Assembly (NCBI GenBank): GCA_018064905.1
Contig: JAGHUJ010000009.1
Span: 1-48,819, forward strand
DNA from: Candidatus Treponema equifaecale
Lineage (GTDB): Bacteria > Spirochaetota > Spirochaetia > Treponematales > Treponemataceae
Length of the DNA stretch: 48,819 bases
Reading direction: 5' to 3'
Positions 39,498-48,819 of this stretch are shown here, piece after piece. How positions within the stretch are numbered: position 1 is the stretch's first letter; each line of letters opens with the position of its first letter. Position numbers and translations under genes: made by a program. The notes beneath the pieces are model-generated. The model saw only the letters and a program-made list of their open reading frames with translations, was not told where the DNA came from and ran no database searches.

Positions 39498-42020
39498 TTA
39501 GTTTTTTACACCTTCAACAAGAATGTATGGTACACCAGGTGTACGAGTACCTTGCTGTTCTGAAGCAGCACCTGCTGCAACACGGATAGTAATTGTTTCT
39601 CCTGCTGCAAGAGCAATGTCTTTTTCTGTTTTAACAAGAGCTGTAACCGATCTTGTTACAAGGTCAGTTGCATATTCTGTATAAGCAGCATCAGAAGCTC
39701 TCTTATAAGAAATCTTAGACTTAACATTACCAGTACCCCAGTTTACACCACCAAGAGTAATAGACTTGATTGTACAAGCAACTTCAGCTGTAATTGGGAA
39801 ATCAATATAGAAAGTATCATATCCTGCTGGAACTGGATGAGCATTAGATGTTTCAGACATAAGACCACCCTTACCTGCAGTTACTTTCGAAGTTGCATCT
39901 GACCATGCACCATAGCCTTCTGCCAGAGTGGAAGCTGTACCCTTAGAACCATAAGCAATTGTTCCGTCATCATTTGTAGCGTCAAGAGCATCTACTTTAC
40001 AATGATCAGCTTTATCAAGCCATTCAACTGAGAAGGCTCCATCTACTCCAAGTTCAACTTTAACAGCGAATGGAGCAGAAGTTACACCGTCAATTGTAGC
40101 AGTAACATTTGTATTACCTTCTCCAGCACCTGTCAAAGTACCAGTAGCAGCATCTGTAAAGTTTGCAGCAGCTGTATTAGAAGAAGCCCATTCTACAGTT
40201 GTACCTGCAGCAGCTCTGTAAGAAGCAAATGCAACAGCATTAAAATCAGCAGTTTTATTTGATTTCATTACTGAAGAACCATTTACTACAACAGCTTTTG
40301 TAGAACCAGTTGCTTCAGCAGTAAGATATTTTTTAAGTTCTGGTGTATTGAATGCAGTAAGGTCAAGATTTTCTACAATAACTTTTGAAATGTATGCATC
40401 ACCTTTAGCAAATACAATAGCTTCACCAATGGAATCCGCAGTATAGACAACATCTGCACTTGCACCTGTACCAAGTACATTGTTAATACCAACATTTGTA
40501 CCAGCAGAAGTTGGTTTTACAGTAACTTTTGCACCATTTGAAACAGGAACAGTAAGAACTGTGTTTGTATTAAACTGTGACTGTCCTTTTGGAGTACCGT
40601 CAGTATTCAGGTTAATGGCAAGTTTACCAGTTGCAGCATTGATATCCATTACAACTTTGTAAGTTCCAGCTGTATCTTTTGCTACAGCACCAGTCATTTT
40701 ACCAGACTGTTTGTTATATCCTTTTGTACTTGCATCTGTATTATCATCATAAACTGCACCTTCAAAAGAAGCTCCAGAGAAATCCCAAGTTACAGTAGCA
40801 TTTGTTGCATCAAAATCAGAAGCTTTTGGATTTACAGTTTTTGTTGACTCATTATTTTCAATTCCACCAAAGTTATAGCTAGAAACATCCCAGATATCTT
40901 CTTCATCTGTTACATATCCTGTAGTAGATCCATCAATAGAAATCAATCTGTTAAGGATCATACCACGGTTAGAATATTCATTAGTTTTATCTTCAGCAGA
41001 AAGAACTCCAATAGAAGCCAGCTTTGAAGCATAATTTGCAGCCAATGTTGAATCAACCTTCCATCCAACTGTGTTTACGTTAGTTGTAGTTGTACCACAG
41101 TTAGCAACTGCAGAATCATCATCACCAACACCCCATGCAGCTGATTTAGCAAGAGCAGCATTTAAAGTACCTTCAACAGTTACATTTACAAATGCACCAT
41201 TGTTGTAAATACCCTGACTTGCATTGCTTGACCATGGATTTCTAAAAAGATATGTATCTACACCGCTCTGAGCAATTACTTTTGAATTAAGAACTACAAG
41301 ACCTTTACCAATTTTTGCACCCCGAGAAGTACGAGGAGCAATAAAGTAAGCAGCTGTAGTTCTATCGTTAAGAGCTGTAAGTTCACAATCTTCATAAAGT
41401 GCTACAACACCATTTTTTTCCATCCAGAGGAAGTCAACATCTCCCTTGATTGCACACTTATAGAACCAAGACTTACCTGTTGTACGAATTGTATCCTGAT
41501 GAGAAAGGAATGTAGAGTTGTATGCTACGATTTTACCGTTACCAGTAGAAGCCAAAACTTCAGCCTGTTTATCTCCTGTTGTACCTTCACCGTAAGTGTT
41601 TTTCATAGTAAGGTTTTTAATTACAAAAGTACCATTACCACTGAGAACAAAAAGTTCACGACTATTCTGTGAACTTGTATTTGGATTACCAGAAAGAACT
41701 ACTTCTGAACCAAAAGCAGCAGTAGAATCACCCTGAATTGTGATTGTTCCTGTACCTGCATACTTGAATGTCTTACCAGTTTCAAGAGTGTAAGTACCCT
41801 TGCCGAGTGTAATAACATGGTCGTCTGAAGTTCCAAGAGCTTCCCATGCTTCTGCAAAACTTGCTTTTTCTACGCCGTCAAGTTTTACAACAGCATCTAC
41901 ACTACCAGAATTTCCTTTTTTGCCATCATCATTGTCATCATCATTTGCACAGGCAATAAATGATGTTCCAATCATTGCAATAGCAGAAAACAGTGCTAAT
42001 GCTTTTACCAATTTTTTCAT
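39498..42020 (-). CDS. Lipoprotein pectinesterase (CE8), 840 residues
   Basis: The signal peptide ends in the lipobox FIAC (Cys24) and is followed by an acidic tether (ANDDDNDDGKKG). The catalytic beta-helix (about 45-370) keeps Gln152, Gln175-Asp176 (HQDT), Asp196 (DVDFLW), Arg260 and Trp263 (FRNPW). Downstream are a beta module (about 385-550) with KVIVENLD at its end, an Ig-like region (about 555-650) and a C-terminal domain with FYIDFPITAEVACTIKSITLGGVNWGTGN. A GGAGGAAAA ribosome binding site precedes the ATG. Low-complexity Thr/Ala content in the accessory part suggests an extended exported protein. Confidence 0.93.
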   Translation of the reverse strand: MKKLVKALALFSAIAMIGTSFIACANDDDNDDGKKGNSGSVDAVVKLDGVEKASFAEAWEALGTSDDHVITLGKGTYTLETGKTFKYAGTGTITIQGDSTAAFGSEVVLSGNPNTSSQNSRELFVLSGNGTFVIKNLTMKNTYGEGTTGDKQAEVLASTGNGKIVAYNSTFLSHQDTIRTTGKSWFYKCAIKGDVDFLWMEKNGVVALYEDCELTALNDRTTAAYFIAPRTSRGAKIGKGLVVLNSKVIAQSGVDTYLFRNPWSSNASQGIYNNGAFVNVTVEGTLNAALAKSAAWGVGDDDSAVANCGTTTTNVNTVGWKVDSTLAANYASKLASIGVLSAEDKTNEYSNRGMILNRLISIDGSTTGYVTDEEDIWDVSSYNFGGIENNESTKTVNPKASDFDATNATVTWDFSGASFEGAVYDDNTDASTKGYNKQSGKMTGAVAKDTAGTYKVVMDINAATGKLAINLNTDGTPKGQSQFNTNTVLTVPVSNGAKVTVKPTSAGTNVGINNVLGTGASADVVYTADSIGEAIVFAKGDAYISKVIVENLDLTAFNTPELKKYLTAEATGSTKAVVVNGSSVMKSNKTADFNAVAFASYRAAAGTTVEWASSNTAAANFTDAATGTLTGAGEGNTNVTATIDGVTSAPFAVKVELGVDGAFSVEWLDKADHCKVDALDATNDDGTIAYGSKGTASTLAEGYGAWSDATSKVTAGKGGLMSETSNAHPVPAGYDTFYIDFPITAEVACTIKSITLGGVNWGTGNVKSKISYKRASDAAYTEYATDLVTRSVTALVKTEKDIALAAGETITIRVAAGAASEQQGTRTPGVPYILVEGVKN

Positions 42021-42070
42021 AAAATTTTCCTCCGCTTTTTTATGAACTTTTTTTATTATTTACGCAGAAA

Positions 42071-42099
42071 GCCTCCACCCGGAAAAACCGAATGGAGGC
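42071..42099 (-). terminator. Hairpin between two pectinesterase genes
   Basis: GCCTCCACCCGG (42071-42082) and CCGAATGGAGGC (42088-42099) pair along 12 bases with two G-U pairs on the minus strand and a 5-base loop. The T-tract after it is weak (TTTCTG), so some read-through into the next pectinesterase gene is likely. Confidence 0.65.
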
Positions 42100-42154
42100 C
42101 ATTAATTTCAGCCACTTCCAGCAAGCTGAGTTAGCTGAGTTTTAGGTTAGTTAA

Positions 42155-45100
42155 TTAGTAAACAATCTTAAGGTTATTAAGATATGTATTAGCACCAGAT
42201 GCCATTGTGAATGTAAGTGTATCAGCAGCACCTGTATAAGCGAAGTCTGTTAAATCACCACAAGCAGCAGCTTTTGCCCATGTGAATGATCCTACTTCTG
42301 TACCGTCTGATCCTGTTACTTTTACTACTGTATCAGCACCATACTGACATCCACCAAGACTGATTTTACAAGCACCGCCTACTTTTACAACGATTGTATC
42401 ATTTACTGCAAAATGTGGACCGTGTCCTGAACCCTGATTACCGCCAGTTGCATTTACAACTATTGCGCCATCATCAAGTTTTACATTAGCTGGTACAGTT
42501 TTTGGTGAAAGATCATATACATAAGGACCTGGAACAACTGTAAAGTCATTAAGGTATGTATTAGCACCAGAAACCATAGTTAAAGTAAGAGTATCTGCTG
42601 CTCCTGTATAAACAAAGTCTGTTTTATCGCCACATGCAGCACTTTTTGCCCATGTAAATGTTCCTACTTCTGTACCATCAGATCCTGTTACTTTTACTTC
42701 TGTATTTGCACCATACTGACATCCACCAAGTTGGAGTGTACAAGCACCTGCTACTTTTACAGTAATTGTATCATTTACTGCAAAATGTGGACCATGTCCT
42801 GAACCCTGGTTGCCGCCTGTTGCATTTACTTTTAAGAATGTATCATCAGAAGTATAAACACCTGGAATTGTTTTTGGTGAAAGATCATATGTATATTTTA
42901 CACCCTGTACTGGTTTTGGTGGATCAGAAATTGTGAGTTCGATTGTACCCTTAACTTCTGAACCGTCTTTTGCTGTAGCTGTAATTGTTACTGGACCTAC
43001 ACCAGCACCTGTTACTTCACCTGTTGCACTTACTGTAGCAATTGCGTTGTCAGATGAAGACCAGCTAACTTCTTTTACAGTTGCAGATTCAGGAGCAACT
43101 GTAGCTGAAAGCTGAAGTTTTTTACCAACTTCTACAGTAGTTTTGTCACCAGCAGCTGTAACAGTAATACCTGTTACAGAAACTATGTCTGAAGCCTTTA
43201 CAGGATCAATATCTACGCGATGGAGGTAACAAGCACCCTTTTCACCCTTGAATGTCATTGTAAGAGTTGTAGCTGGTCCAACATAAACAAATTCGAGTGT
43301 ATCTGTATCAGCAACACCACCACCTGCACCTTCTGGGAAGATTACTGTAGCTACGAGGTTACCGGCTTTATCTGTTACAACACATGTATCACCGTTGTCA
43401 TAACGACATCTGTAAAGTGTTACTTTTACGTTTCCAGCAACGTCAACAATAGCCTTGCTGTCTTTCTTCATTACGATACCGTGTGAACCGTTGTCTGAAT
43501 CACCCTTACACTGGAAGAGAAGGTCATCAGAGAAGTATGGGTTACCTACACCACCCTGCATTGGGTATGAATATGATTTTCCTTCTACTGGTTTAGCTGT
43601 TTTTTCAACAACTGTGATTTCTACTGAATCAGTCTTGTCTGTACCATCTTTTGTTGCAACTGTAATTGTAGCTGTACCAGTCTTCATACCCATGATGAGA
43701 CCCTTGTCAGATACAAATACTGTTGATGCATCTGAAGAAGTCCATTTCTGAGCCTTGAGAGTTACATCAGCCGGAGCAATTGTAGCTTTAAGCTGAACTG
43801 CTTCATCAACGAAAATAGTTGTTTTTGGAGCTGTAACTGTAATACCTGTTGCTGGTGTAAGAGATTCATATTCGCGGATGAATACACCATGTACCCATGC
43901 ATTACCAGCCTTAAATTTCAATGTAAGGTTACCTTCAGTTCCACCATTGTAAACAAATGCACCTGCAACTGTACCGTCAGCTACAACCTTGTCACATTCA
44001 AATGTTGTTGAGAATCCGTTTGGTCCTTCAACTATACCAGAACCTGAACCATAAGCACATCCGTAGAATGTTACCTTACAATATTTTGGAACGTTTTTGA
44101 GTACCATTGTTGTTGGATTAGATTCATCGCCCCTCATCCAGAAACCATGGCCTTTCTTTGACTGTTCGTAGTTACCCTGAACAACTGTGTACTGTTCTGT
44201 ATCAACAGTTACATCTGCTGTCATTGCATTGCCAGGAGCAACAAAGTCGATAGAAATCATAGCAATTTCTTTTTCACCTGGAAGAAGATCAAGAGAAGCA
44301 TCTGCAACTGCATTAAATTCTGTTTCAAGAGCTTTAAAATCCCATGTATTAGCAAAATCTTTGTGCATTGAGTTTGTTTCACTGTCAAATACACGGTTAA
44401 GGATATTTTTACGTCCTGCATATTCTGCAGTAACTGTAGCAGCCTTCATATTGTTAAGACCTGAAAGATTTGCAACCTGGAATCCACCACATGGGTTGAG
44501 TTTGTCATACATAGCATTGTGTGATGCTTTTTCTGTAATACCTACTGAACCAAAGAGAGTACAACCTACAAATGCAACGTTGTTGTAATAAGCAGAGTTT
44601 GTGCTCCATGGGTTACGGAAAAGATATGCCTGAATTCCATTTTCAACTTCAATCTTTGAGTTAAGAACTACAACACCCTTACCATAAGTAGCTTCATCAA
44701 TTACATTTACACGAGGAGCTGTAAAATAAGCATTAACCTGTTTTCCTTCCTTTTGTCTGCCTGTTACAGCACGGAGACGACAGTCTTCGTAAAGAGCAAC
44801 TTTACCTGACTGTTCCATCCAAACAAAGTCTACATCGCCTTCAATGTAACATTTGTAGAACCATGCTTTACCAGTTGTACGAGTTGTATCCTGACGAGAA
44901 ATGAAAGAACAGTTGTAAGCTGCTGCTTTTCCTGTTGAGTCGAAACCGAATGCTTCAGCCTGACAGTCACCATCTTTCTTAAAATTATTAATAAGAGTGA
45001 TGTTTTCAAGAACTACGTTTCCTGAACCTGCAATTTCAAGGAGTTCACGACCAGCCTGGTTTCCACCTTCGCTGTCCATGTTAGCACCTTTACCAACGAT

Positions 45101-45463
45101 AATTACTTTTTTACCGTATTCATTGTCTGCAGCAGGACCTTTAATAGTGATATTGGCAGCACCCTGATAGCGAAGACCGTCTTCTTTATAAACACCTGCT
45201 GTAAGTTCAATTACGTGATCTGCAGAATCAGTAATTGCAGCAATAGCATCTGCAATTGTTGACATAGCAGCACCATCAAGTGTTACTGTACCAGGTTCTC
45301 CTGCCGGAGCATCAAAGAAAGCCTGATCTATTACTCTTGTAGTTTCAAGCTTTGCTCCCTTGCCACTTTTATCATCGTCATCATCATCCGATGAACAAGC
45401 AGCGAATCCAAAGAGCATTGCAAGAGCAGCGGCTGTTGCAAACGCCTTTAACATTTTTTTCAT
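42155..45463 (-). CDS. Lipoprotein pectinesterase (CE8), 1102 residues
   Basis: The lipobox is FAAC (Cys23), followed by SSDDDDDDK. The catalytic domain (about 45-380) has Gln168, Gln191-Asp192 (RQDT), Asp212 (DVDFVW), Arg283 and Trp286 (FRNPW). The rest alternates beta modules and Big2-like Ig domains (about 545-620 and 750-840). Four related beta modules are visible, each with a (C or A)xxxLxxCxYG-type strand and a (Y/F)xYxGxAxTLT strand. The last two are a near-identical tandem copy. The start is fixed by GGAGGATTTT before the ATG. It is divergent from the pectinesterase at 45890. Confidence 0.93.
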   Translation of the reverse strand: MKKMLKAFATAAALAMLFGFAACSSDDDDDDKSGKGAKLETTRVIDQAFFDAPAGEPGTVTLDGAAMSTIADAIAAITDSADHVIELTAGVYKEDGLRYQGAANITIKGPAADNEYGKKVIIVGKGANMDSEGGNQAGRELLEIAGSGNVVLENITLINNFKKDGDCQAEAFGFDSTGKAAAYNCSFISRQDTTRTTGKAWFYKCYIEGDVDFVWMEQSGKVALYEDCRLRAVTGRQKEGKQVNAYFTAPRVNVIDEATYGKGVVVLNSKIEVENGIQAYLFRNPWSTNSAYYNNVAFVGCTLFGSVGITEKASHNAMYDKLNPCGGFQVANLSGLNNMKAATVTAEYAGRKNILNRVFDSETNSMHKDFANTWDFKALETEFNAVADASLDLLPGEKEIAMISIDFVAPGNAMTADVTVDTEQYTVVQGNYEQSKKGHGFWMRGDESNPTTMVLKNVPKYCKVTFYGCAYGSGSGIVEGPNGFSTTFECDKVVADGTVAGAFVYNGGTEGNLTLKFKAGNAWVHGVFIREYESLTPATGITVTAPKTTIFVDEAVQLKATIAPADVTLKAQKWTSSDASTVFVSDKGLIMGMKTGTATITVATKDGTDKTDSVEITVVEKTAKPVEGKSYSYPMQGGVGNPYFSDDLLFQCKGDSDNGSHGIVMKKDSKAIVDVAGNVKVTLYRCRYDNGDTCVVTDKAGNLVATVIFPEGAGGGVADTDTLEFVYVGPATTLTMTFKGEKGACYLHRVDIDPVKASDIVSVTGITVTAAGDKTTVEVGKKLQLSATVAPESATVKEVSWSSSDNAIATVSATGEVTGAGVGPVTITATAKDGSEVKGTIELTISDPPKPVQGVKYTYDLSPKTIPGVYTSDDTFLKVNATGGNQGSGHGPHFAVNDTITVKVAGACTLQLGGCQYGANTEVKVTGSDGTEVGTFTWAKSAACGDKTDFVYTGAADTLTLTMVSGANTYLNDFTVVPGPYVYDLSPKTVPANVKLDDGAIVVNATGGNQGSGHGPHFAVNDTIVVKVGGACKISLGGCQYGADTVVKVTGSDGTEVGSFTWAKAAACGDLTDFAYTGAADTLTFTMASGANTYLNNLKIVY
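42158..42890 (-). repeat. 372-base in-gene tandem duplication
   Basis: Matching landmarks (AGCACCAGA at 42191 and 42563; ATACTGACATCCACC at 42341 and 42713) give a constant 372-base period, 124 codons. Each copy encodes a module with ATGGNQGSGHGPHFAVNDT and GSDGTEVG. The length is a multiple of three, so the frame is kept. Confidence 0.85.
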
Positions 45464-45889
45464 AGAAAATCCTCCATTTTCTAAATTCCATTTTTACAAT
45501 TGATTTTGCCAAAGACAAAATCACCCACTATCAACTTTAAGGGGCGGTATAAAATTTCGATATACAAATTTTAGTTATTTTTATTGAAAATTTTGTGAAT
45601 TTTTGACGAAAACAGACATTTTTCAAACTTCTTTAAAATTAGTTACAAAATAGAATAAAAATTCTATGAAATCTTATTATTTTTAAGACTGTTTAAATGT
45701 GTGAGCTAAAGATAAATAGTTATATTTTGTATATTTTAGCATATTTTATAATTACGTATTCAATGTTTGTAATTTTCTATCTCCACTTTCGCTCAATAAA
45801 AAAATCCGCCCTTTAATCTTTAATATCAGAAAGTTGTGGCTGGAAAAATTTCCCGTCACTTTTTTTTCATAAATTAAATGGAGGAAAAT
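45464..45889. promoter_or_regulatory. Divergent pectinesterase regulatory region
   Basis: This 426-base AT-rich gap separates two divergent pectinesterase genes and has no gene. A TATAAT box (45747-45752) faces the plus-strand gene, without a clear -35. Inverted repeats are GATTTTG/CAAAATC (45502-45522) in the leader of the minus gene and ATAGAAT/ATTCTAT (45650-45667) near the centre, a possible shared regulator site. The plus-strand leader from the TATAAT box to the ATG is about 130 bases. Confidence 0.5.
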
Positions 45890-48649
45890 ATGAAAAAAGT
45901 ACTGAAAGCGTTTGCTGTGATTGCTTCAATCGCAATGCTTGGATTCGGATTCATGTCATGTTCTGGCGATGATGATGAAGATGAGGATCCACCAGCAAAA
46001 ATCACTATGAATGGTAAGGCTTATGACACAATCAAAACTGCCATTGCTGAAATGGGTTCTACAGGTGAATACAAAATCGTATTGCAGCCTGGAACTTATA
46101 ATGAAGATTTTATCCACTACAATGGTGGAGCAACTTTGACTATTTCTGGTAACACAAAAGCTAAGTACGGTGCTGATGTTATCATTACTGGTCATGGTGA
46201 AAACATGGGAAAAGAAAAAGGTCGTGAACTTGTTGAAGTTGAAGGTTCTGGAAACCTTGTTCTTGAAAATCTCACTCTTTTGAGCGACTACAGCCGAGAA
46301 AATGTAACAGGTGATGCTCAGGCTGAAGTTCTCGGTTTCGATTCAACAGGTACTGTTGCAGCTTACAACTGTTCTTTCAAATCACATCAGGACACAATGA
46401 GAACAACAGGAAAAGGCTGGTTCTACAAGTGTTTAGTTGAAGGTGATACAGACTTTATCTGGATGGAATCTGCAGGTCAGGTTGCTCTTTATGAAGAATG
46501 TGAAATCGTTTCTGTTTATGACAAATTTGCTTCTACACACGCTGGATATGTTCTTGCTCCTCGTGTAAATGTTGGAAACGTAATCGGTAAAGGTGCTGTA
46601 ATTTTCAACTCAAAAGTAAAATTTGAAAATGACTCTAACTTCCTCTTCCGAAATCCATGGGGAACTAACAAAGATTACTACAACAACGGTGCTTTCGTAG
46701 GTTGTACATTTGAAGTTGCTGAAGGAAAAACTCTTGAACCAGCTTTGGCAAAATCTGCTGCTATGGGTACTTCTGACCAGCAGCTCATCGGTTGGAAACT
46801 TGATAAAGCTCTTTCTGATGCTTATACAAGCAAGATGGATTCAATCGGAACAATTTCTGATGAATTAAAGGCTAAAGAATATTCTGGCCGCCGCGCAATC
46901 CTTAACAGAAACTACAACATCAAAAATGAAGCTTTTGCTAAAGATGTTGCAACAAACTGGGCAATTGATGATTTCATTAAAGCTAAAGGATGGACTGTTA
47001 CAGCAGATACTTCAAAAGAAGTTGCAGAAGGTGAAACAGAAAACGTTGCTAAAGTTTACGATTTGACAACTGCTGATGTTCCAGCTGGAATCACTGCAAC
47101 AGGTTTTGCTAACGAAACTGGAAAAACACACTTTGCTGGTCAGAAAGATGCAACAATGACTTTTGATGTAACTGGAAAATGTACAGTTTCTGTTACTGGA
47201 TATTATGCTGGTAGTGGTAAGATTGCCGCTGGTTCACAGGGTGAAGCTTATTACGACTTCAACAATGGTTCTACATCAAAATTTGTAACAAAAGACTATA
47301 TCGTATATACAGAAGGAACAAGCACAGTAACAATCACTGCAACAGCTACTTCTTATATCACAAAAATCGTTGTTACTTACGACAACGCTATCAAGAACAC
47401 ACCTGTTTCTTCTATTACAGTAACAGCTGCTGACAATATGACAGAAATTGCTGGAAAGAAAACACTTCAGTTCTCTGGTGCTGTAGTACCTTCAAATGCT
47501 TCAAACACAGATTTCGACTGGTCAGTTTCTGATGCAGAAGCTGCAACAATCGATGCAAAAGGTCTCCTTACTGCTGCTGATGTTCAGGAAGAAAAAACAA
47601 TTACTGTAACAGCAACTGCAAAAGATCCTTCATCTGTAAATGGAACATATACATTGAAAATTATTCCAGCTTCTGCAAATGCTGTAGATTTGACATGGTT
47701 GGCAGGAACAGACAGTTCATTTGTTGGTGCAACATCAAATGCAGAAATTGCAACACCTAGTGATTGTGTACCTTCATTGACAGGAGATGGTATTACATGG
47801 GCATACAATGAAAGTAAAAATGGTGGAACCTGTGATTCAGGTGTAACACTTACAGCTACTGATGATGACCCAACAAAAGGTGAATGGTACATTGAATATC
47901 CAATAAACAATGTTTGTCAGGATCTTGATTTGAAGATCGATACAGCAAAAGTTGCTTTTGGTAACGCAGGTACTGATAACTTCCGTGCTTATGTAACTTT
48001 TGTTGATTCAGAAGGTACAGAGAGTGTTGTTTTTGATGATGACAATTCTGATAAAGCTGCAACATGTAATCCTCGTAAACTTACATACGAATTCAAAATT
48101 GGAAAAATTGTTCCAGCTGGAAAAACTGGTAAAGTTCGTGTTTCAATCCATGGCTATCAGAACGGGGCTTTCAAACAGGCTTTAACTGGAAAATCACCAA
48201 CTTGGGGTAAAACAGTTATTTCTTGTGAAGCAGGAAAATTCCCAATCGCAGGACAGACATATTCTTATGATTTCTGTTCAGCTGAAATGGCCGGAAAAAC
48301 TTCTTCAGAAGATGGATTTGTTACATGGGGAACTGCTGCCTCTACAAACCACGGTATCGCTAGTGGTACTCTTGATTTCCAGGTTGCAGGAAATGTAAAG
48401 ATTTCTCTTGGTCTTTGTCAGTATGGAAATAACACAACATATGTAATAAGAAAAGGTGAAGAAACCCTTGCCTCATTTGCAGTTGGTGTAAATAATGTTG
48501 ATAAAGCTACAGCTTGTTACAGTAAAGGTGTAACTCCATCTTTCACAGACGCAAACTCAAGAACATTTAATTATGAAGGTGAGGCTGCAGTATTGACTAT
48601 TTCTGGTATTAAATATCTTGAAGGTCTTAAAATTGAACCTGCTAACTAA
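45890..48649 (+). CDS. Lipoprotein pectinesterase (CE8), 919 residues
   Basis: The start is the ATG at 45890, after GGAGG; an ATG at 45878 overlaps that ribosome binding site and is rejected. The lipobox is FMSC (Cys24), followed by SGDDDEDEDPP. The catalytic domain (about 40-360) has Gln144, Gln167-Asp168 (HQDT), Asp188 (DTDFIW), Arg254 and Trp257 (FRNPW). Then come a beta module with VSVTGYYAGSGKI, a Big2-like Ig domain (about 505-590), a domain with WYIEYPI and VAFGNAGTDN (about 595-760), and a C-terminal beta module with HGIAS and ISLGLCQYG. A strong terminator follows the stop. Confidence 0.94.
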   Translation: MKKVLKAFAVIASIAMLGFGFMSCSGDDDEDEDPPAKITMNGKAYDTIKTAIAEMGSTGEYKIVLQPGTYNEDFIHYNGGATLTISGNTKAKYGADVIITGHGENMGKEKGRELVEVEGSGNLVLENLTLLSDYSRENVTGDAQAEVLGFDSTGTVAAYNCSFKSHQDTMRTTGKGWFYKCLVEGDTDFIWMESAGQVALYEECEIVSVYDKFASTHAGYVLAPRVNVGNVIGKGAVIFNSKVKFENDSNFLFRNPWGTNKDYYNNGAFVGCTFEVAEGKTLEPALAKSAAMGTSDQQLIGWKLDKALSDAYTSKMDSIGTISDELKAKEYSGRRAILNRNYNIKNEAFAKDVATNWAIDDFIKAKGWTVTADTSKEVAEGETENVAKVYDLTTADVPAGITATGFANETGKTHFAGQKDATMTFDVTGKCTVSVTGYYAGSGKIAAGSQGEAYYDFNNGSTSKFVTKDYIVYTEGTSTVTITATATSYITKIVVTYDNAIKNTPVSSITVTAADNMTEIAGKKTLQFSGAVVPSNASNTDFDWSVSDAEAATIDAKGLLTAADVQEEKTITVTATAKDPSSVNGTYTLKIIPASANAVDLTWLAGTDSSFVGATSNAEIATPSDCVPSLTGDGITWAYNESKNGGTCDSGVTLTATDDDPTKGEWYIEYPINNVCQDLDLKIDTAKVAFGNAGTDNFRAYVTFVDSEGTESVVFDDDNSDKAATCNPRKLTYEFKIGKIVPAGKTGKVRVSIHGYQNGAFKQALTGKSPTWGKTVISCEAGKFPIAGQTYSYDFCSAEMAGKTSSEDGFVTWGTAASTNHGIASGTLDFQVAGNVKISLGLCQYGNNTTYVIRKGEETLASFAVGVNNVDKATACYSKGVTPSFTDANSRTFNYEGEAAVLTISGIKYLEGLKIEPAN

Positions 48650-48683
48650 TCCCTTAGATTAGCATAGTTTCTACCAAAACATT

Positions 48684-48725
48684 TCCGCCCCACGGAGCCA
48701 GGCTTCGTGGGGCGGATTCTTTTTA
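48684..48725 (+). terminator. Strong Rho-independent terminator
   Basis: TCCGCCCCACG (48684-48694) and CGTGGGGCGGA (48706-48716) form an 11-base stem, with an inner AGCC/GGCT pair, followed by TTCTTTTT. It ends the plus-strand pectinesterase transcript. Confidence 0.92.
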
Positions 48726-48734
48726 AACTCCATT

Positions 48735-48819
48735 TTTCCTACGCCGGATGTGCAGGGCTTTAGTCCACCGCAGCGCAGCGAGGAGGATGAGCGTTAGCGA
48801 ACCCGGAACAGCCGGATTA
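48735..48819. repeat. GC-rich dispersed repeat cut by the window edge
   Basis: A GC-rich tract (from CGCCGGATGTGCAGGGC, with CGCAGCGCAGCGAGGAGG and GCGTTAGCGAACC) with no coding frame. Its style matches the centre of the island at 20568-20698 and the block near 1130-1160, where GCGTAGCGAA-like strings also occur. Confidence 0.5.

Noticed and set aside
45464..45889. CRP-type site in the divergent region
   Set aside because: TGTGAG at about 45699 lacks a matching TCACA half at the right distance.

Overview
The window looks like a chromosome segment of a low-GC, plant-polysaccharide-degrading spirochaete, most likely a rumen or gut Treponema (inference). The reasons are four large secreted pectin methylesterases, many Treponema-style lipoproteins and outer-membrane proteins, a class III fructose-bisphosphatase, and frequent palindromic repeats with the core GAGCC-x-GTCGAAA. 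No rRNA, tRNA, CRISPR array or phage module was seen.

Layout. 1-1840: a truncated unknown gene divergent from an XRE regulator, a repeat-rich gap, and a RelB/DinJ-YoeB toxin-antitoxin pair with a clear promoter and operator. 1845-4027: pyrF, an exported beta-carbonic anhydrase, and a decayed dicarboxylate/glutamate symporter. 4112-14007: a giant InlB/Ig-repeat lipoprotein, an acyl-CoA synthetase, an NlpC/P60 hydrolase with a beta-rich C-terminal half, and a small lipoprotein. 14004-22219 (minus strand): a lipid/polyene biosynthesis operon in the order chain-length-factor-like ketosynthase, PlsC acyltransferase, ACP, ACP, (membrane-AMP ligase-dehydratase fusion), glycosyltransferase 2, LpxL-like acyltransferase, 4HBT thioesterase, coaBC. 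Apart from coaBC, this is the gene order I recall for one half of aryl-polyene (APE) clusters. 22238-23133: a RES-Xre toxin-antitoxin pair with a palindromic operator. 23203-28078: pyrB-pyrI-pyrC-fbp, with paired hairpins in two of the junctions. 28119-32555: an outer-membrane beta-barrel and lipoprotein pair, then a small lipoprotein with a strong terminator. 32578-36213: tex and a degenerate GGDEF protein. 36228-48649: four paralogous pectinesterases, with a PIN toxin-antitoxin cassette between two of them.

How it fits together. The pectinesterases would demethylate pectin outside the cell or in the periplasm. Pyrimidine synthesis (pyrF, pyrBIC) is split between two places. In the APE-like operon two ACPs would carry the acyl chain, the AMP ligase would load a starter, and the glycosyltransferase and acyltransferases would attach the product to a membrane lipid. 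CoaBC makes the CoA precursor that supplies the ACP phosphopantetheine arm. The elongating ketosynthase, ketoreductase and exporter of known APE pathways are absent from the window, so the product cannot be deduced. This operon and the shared accessory modules of the pectinesterases are the best candidates for undescribed biology here.
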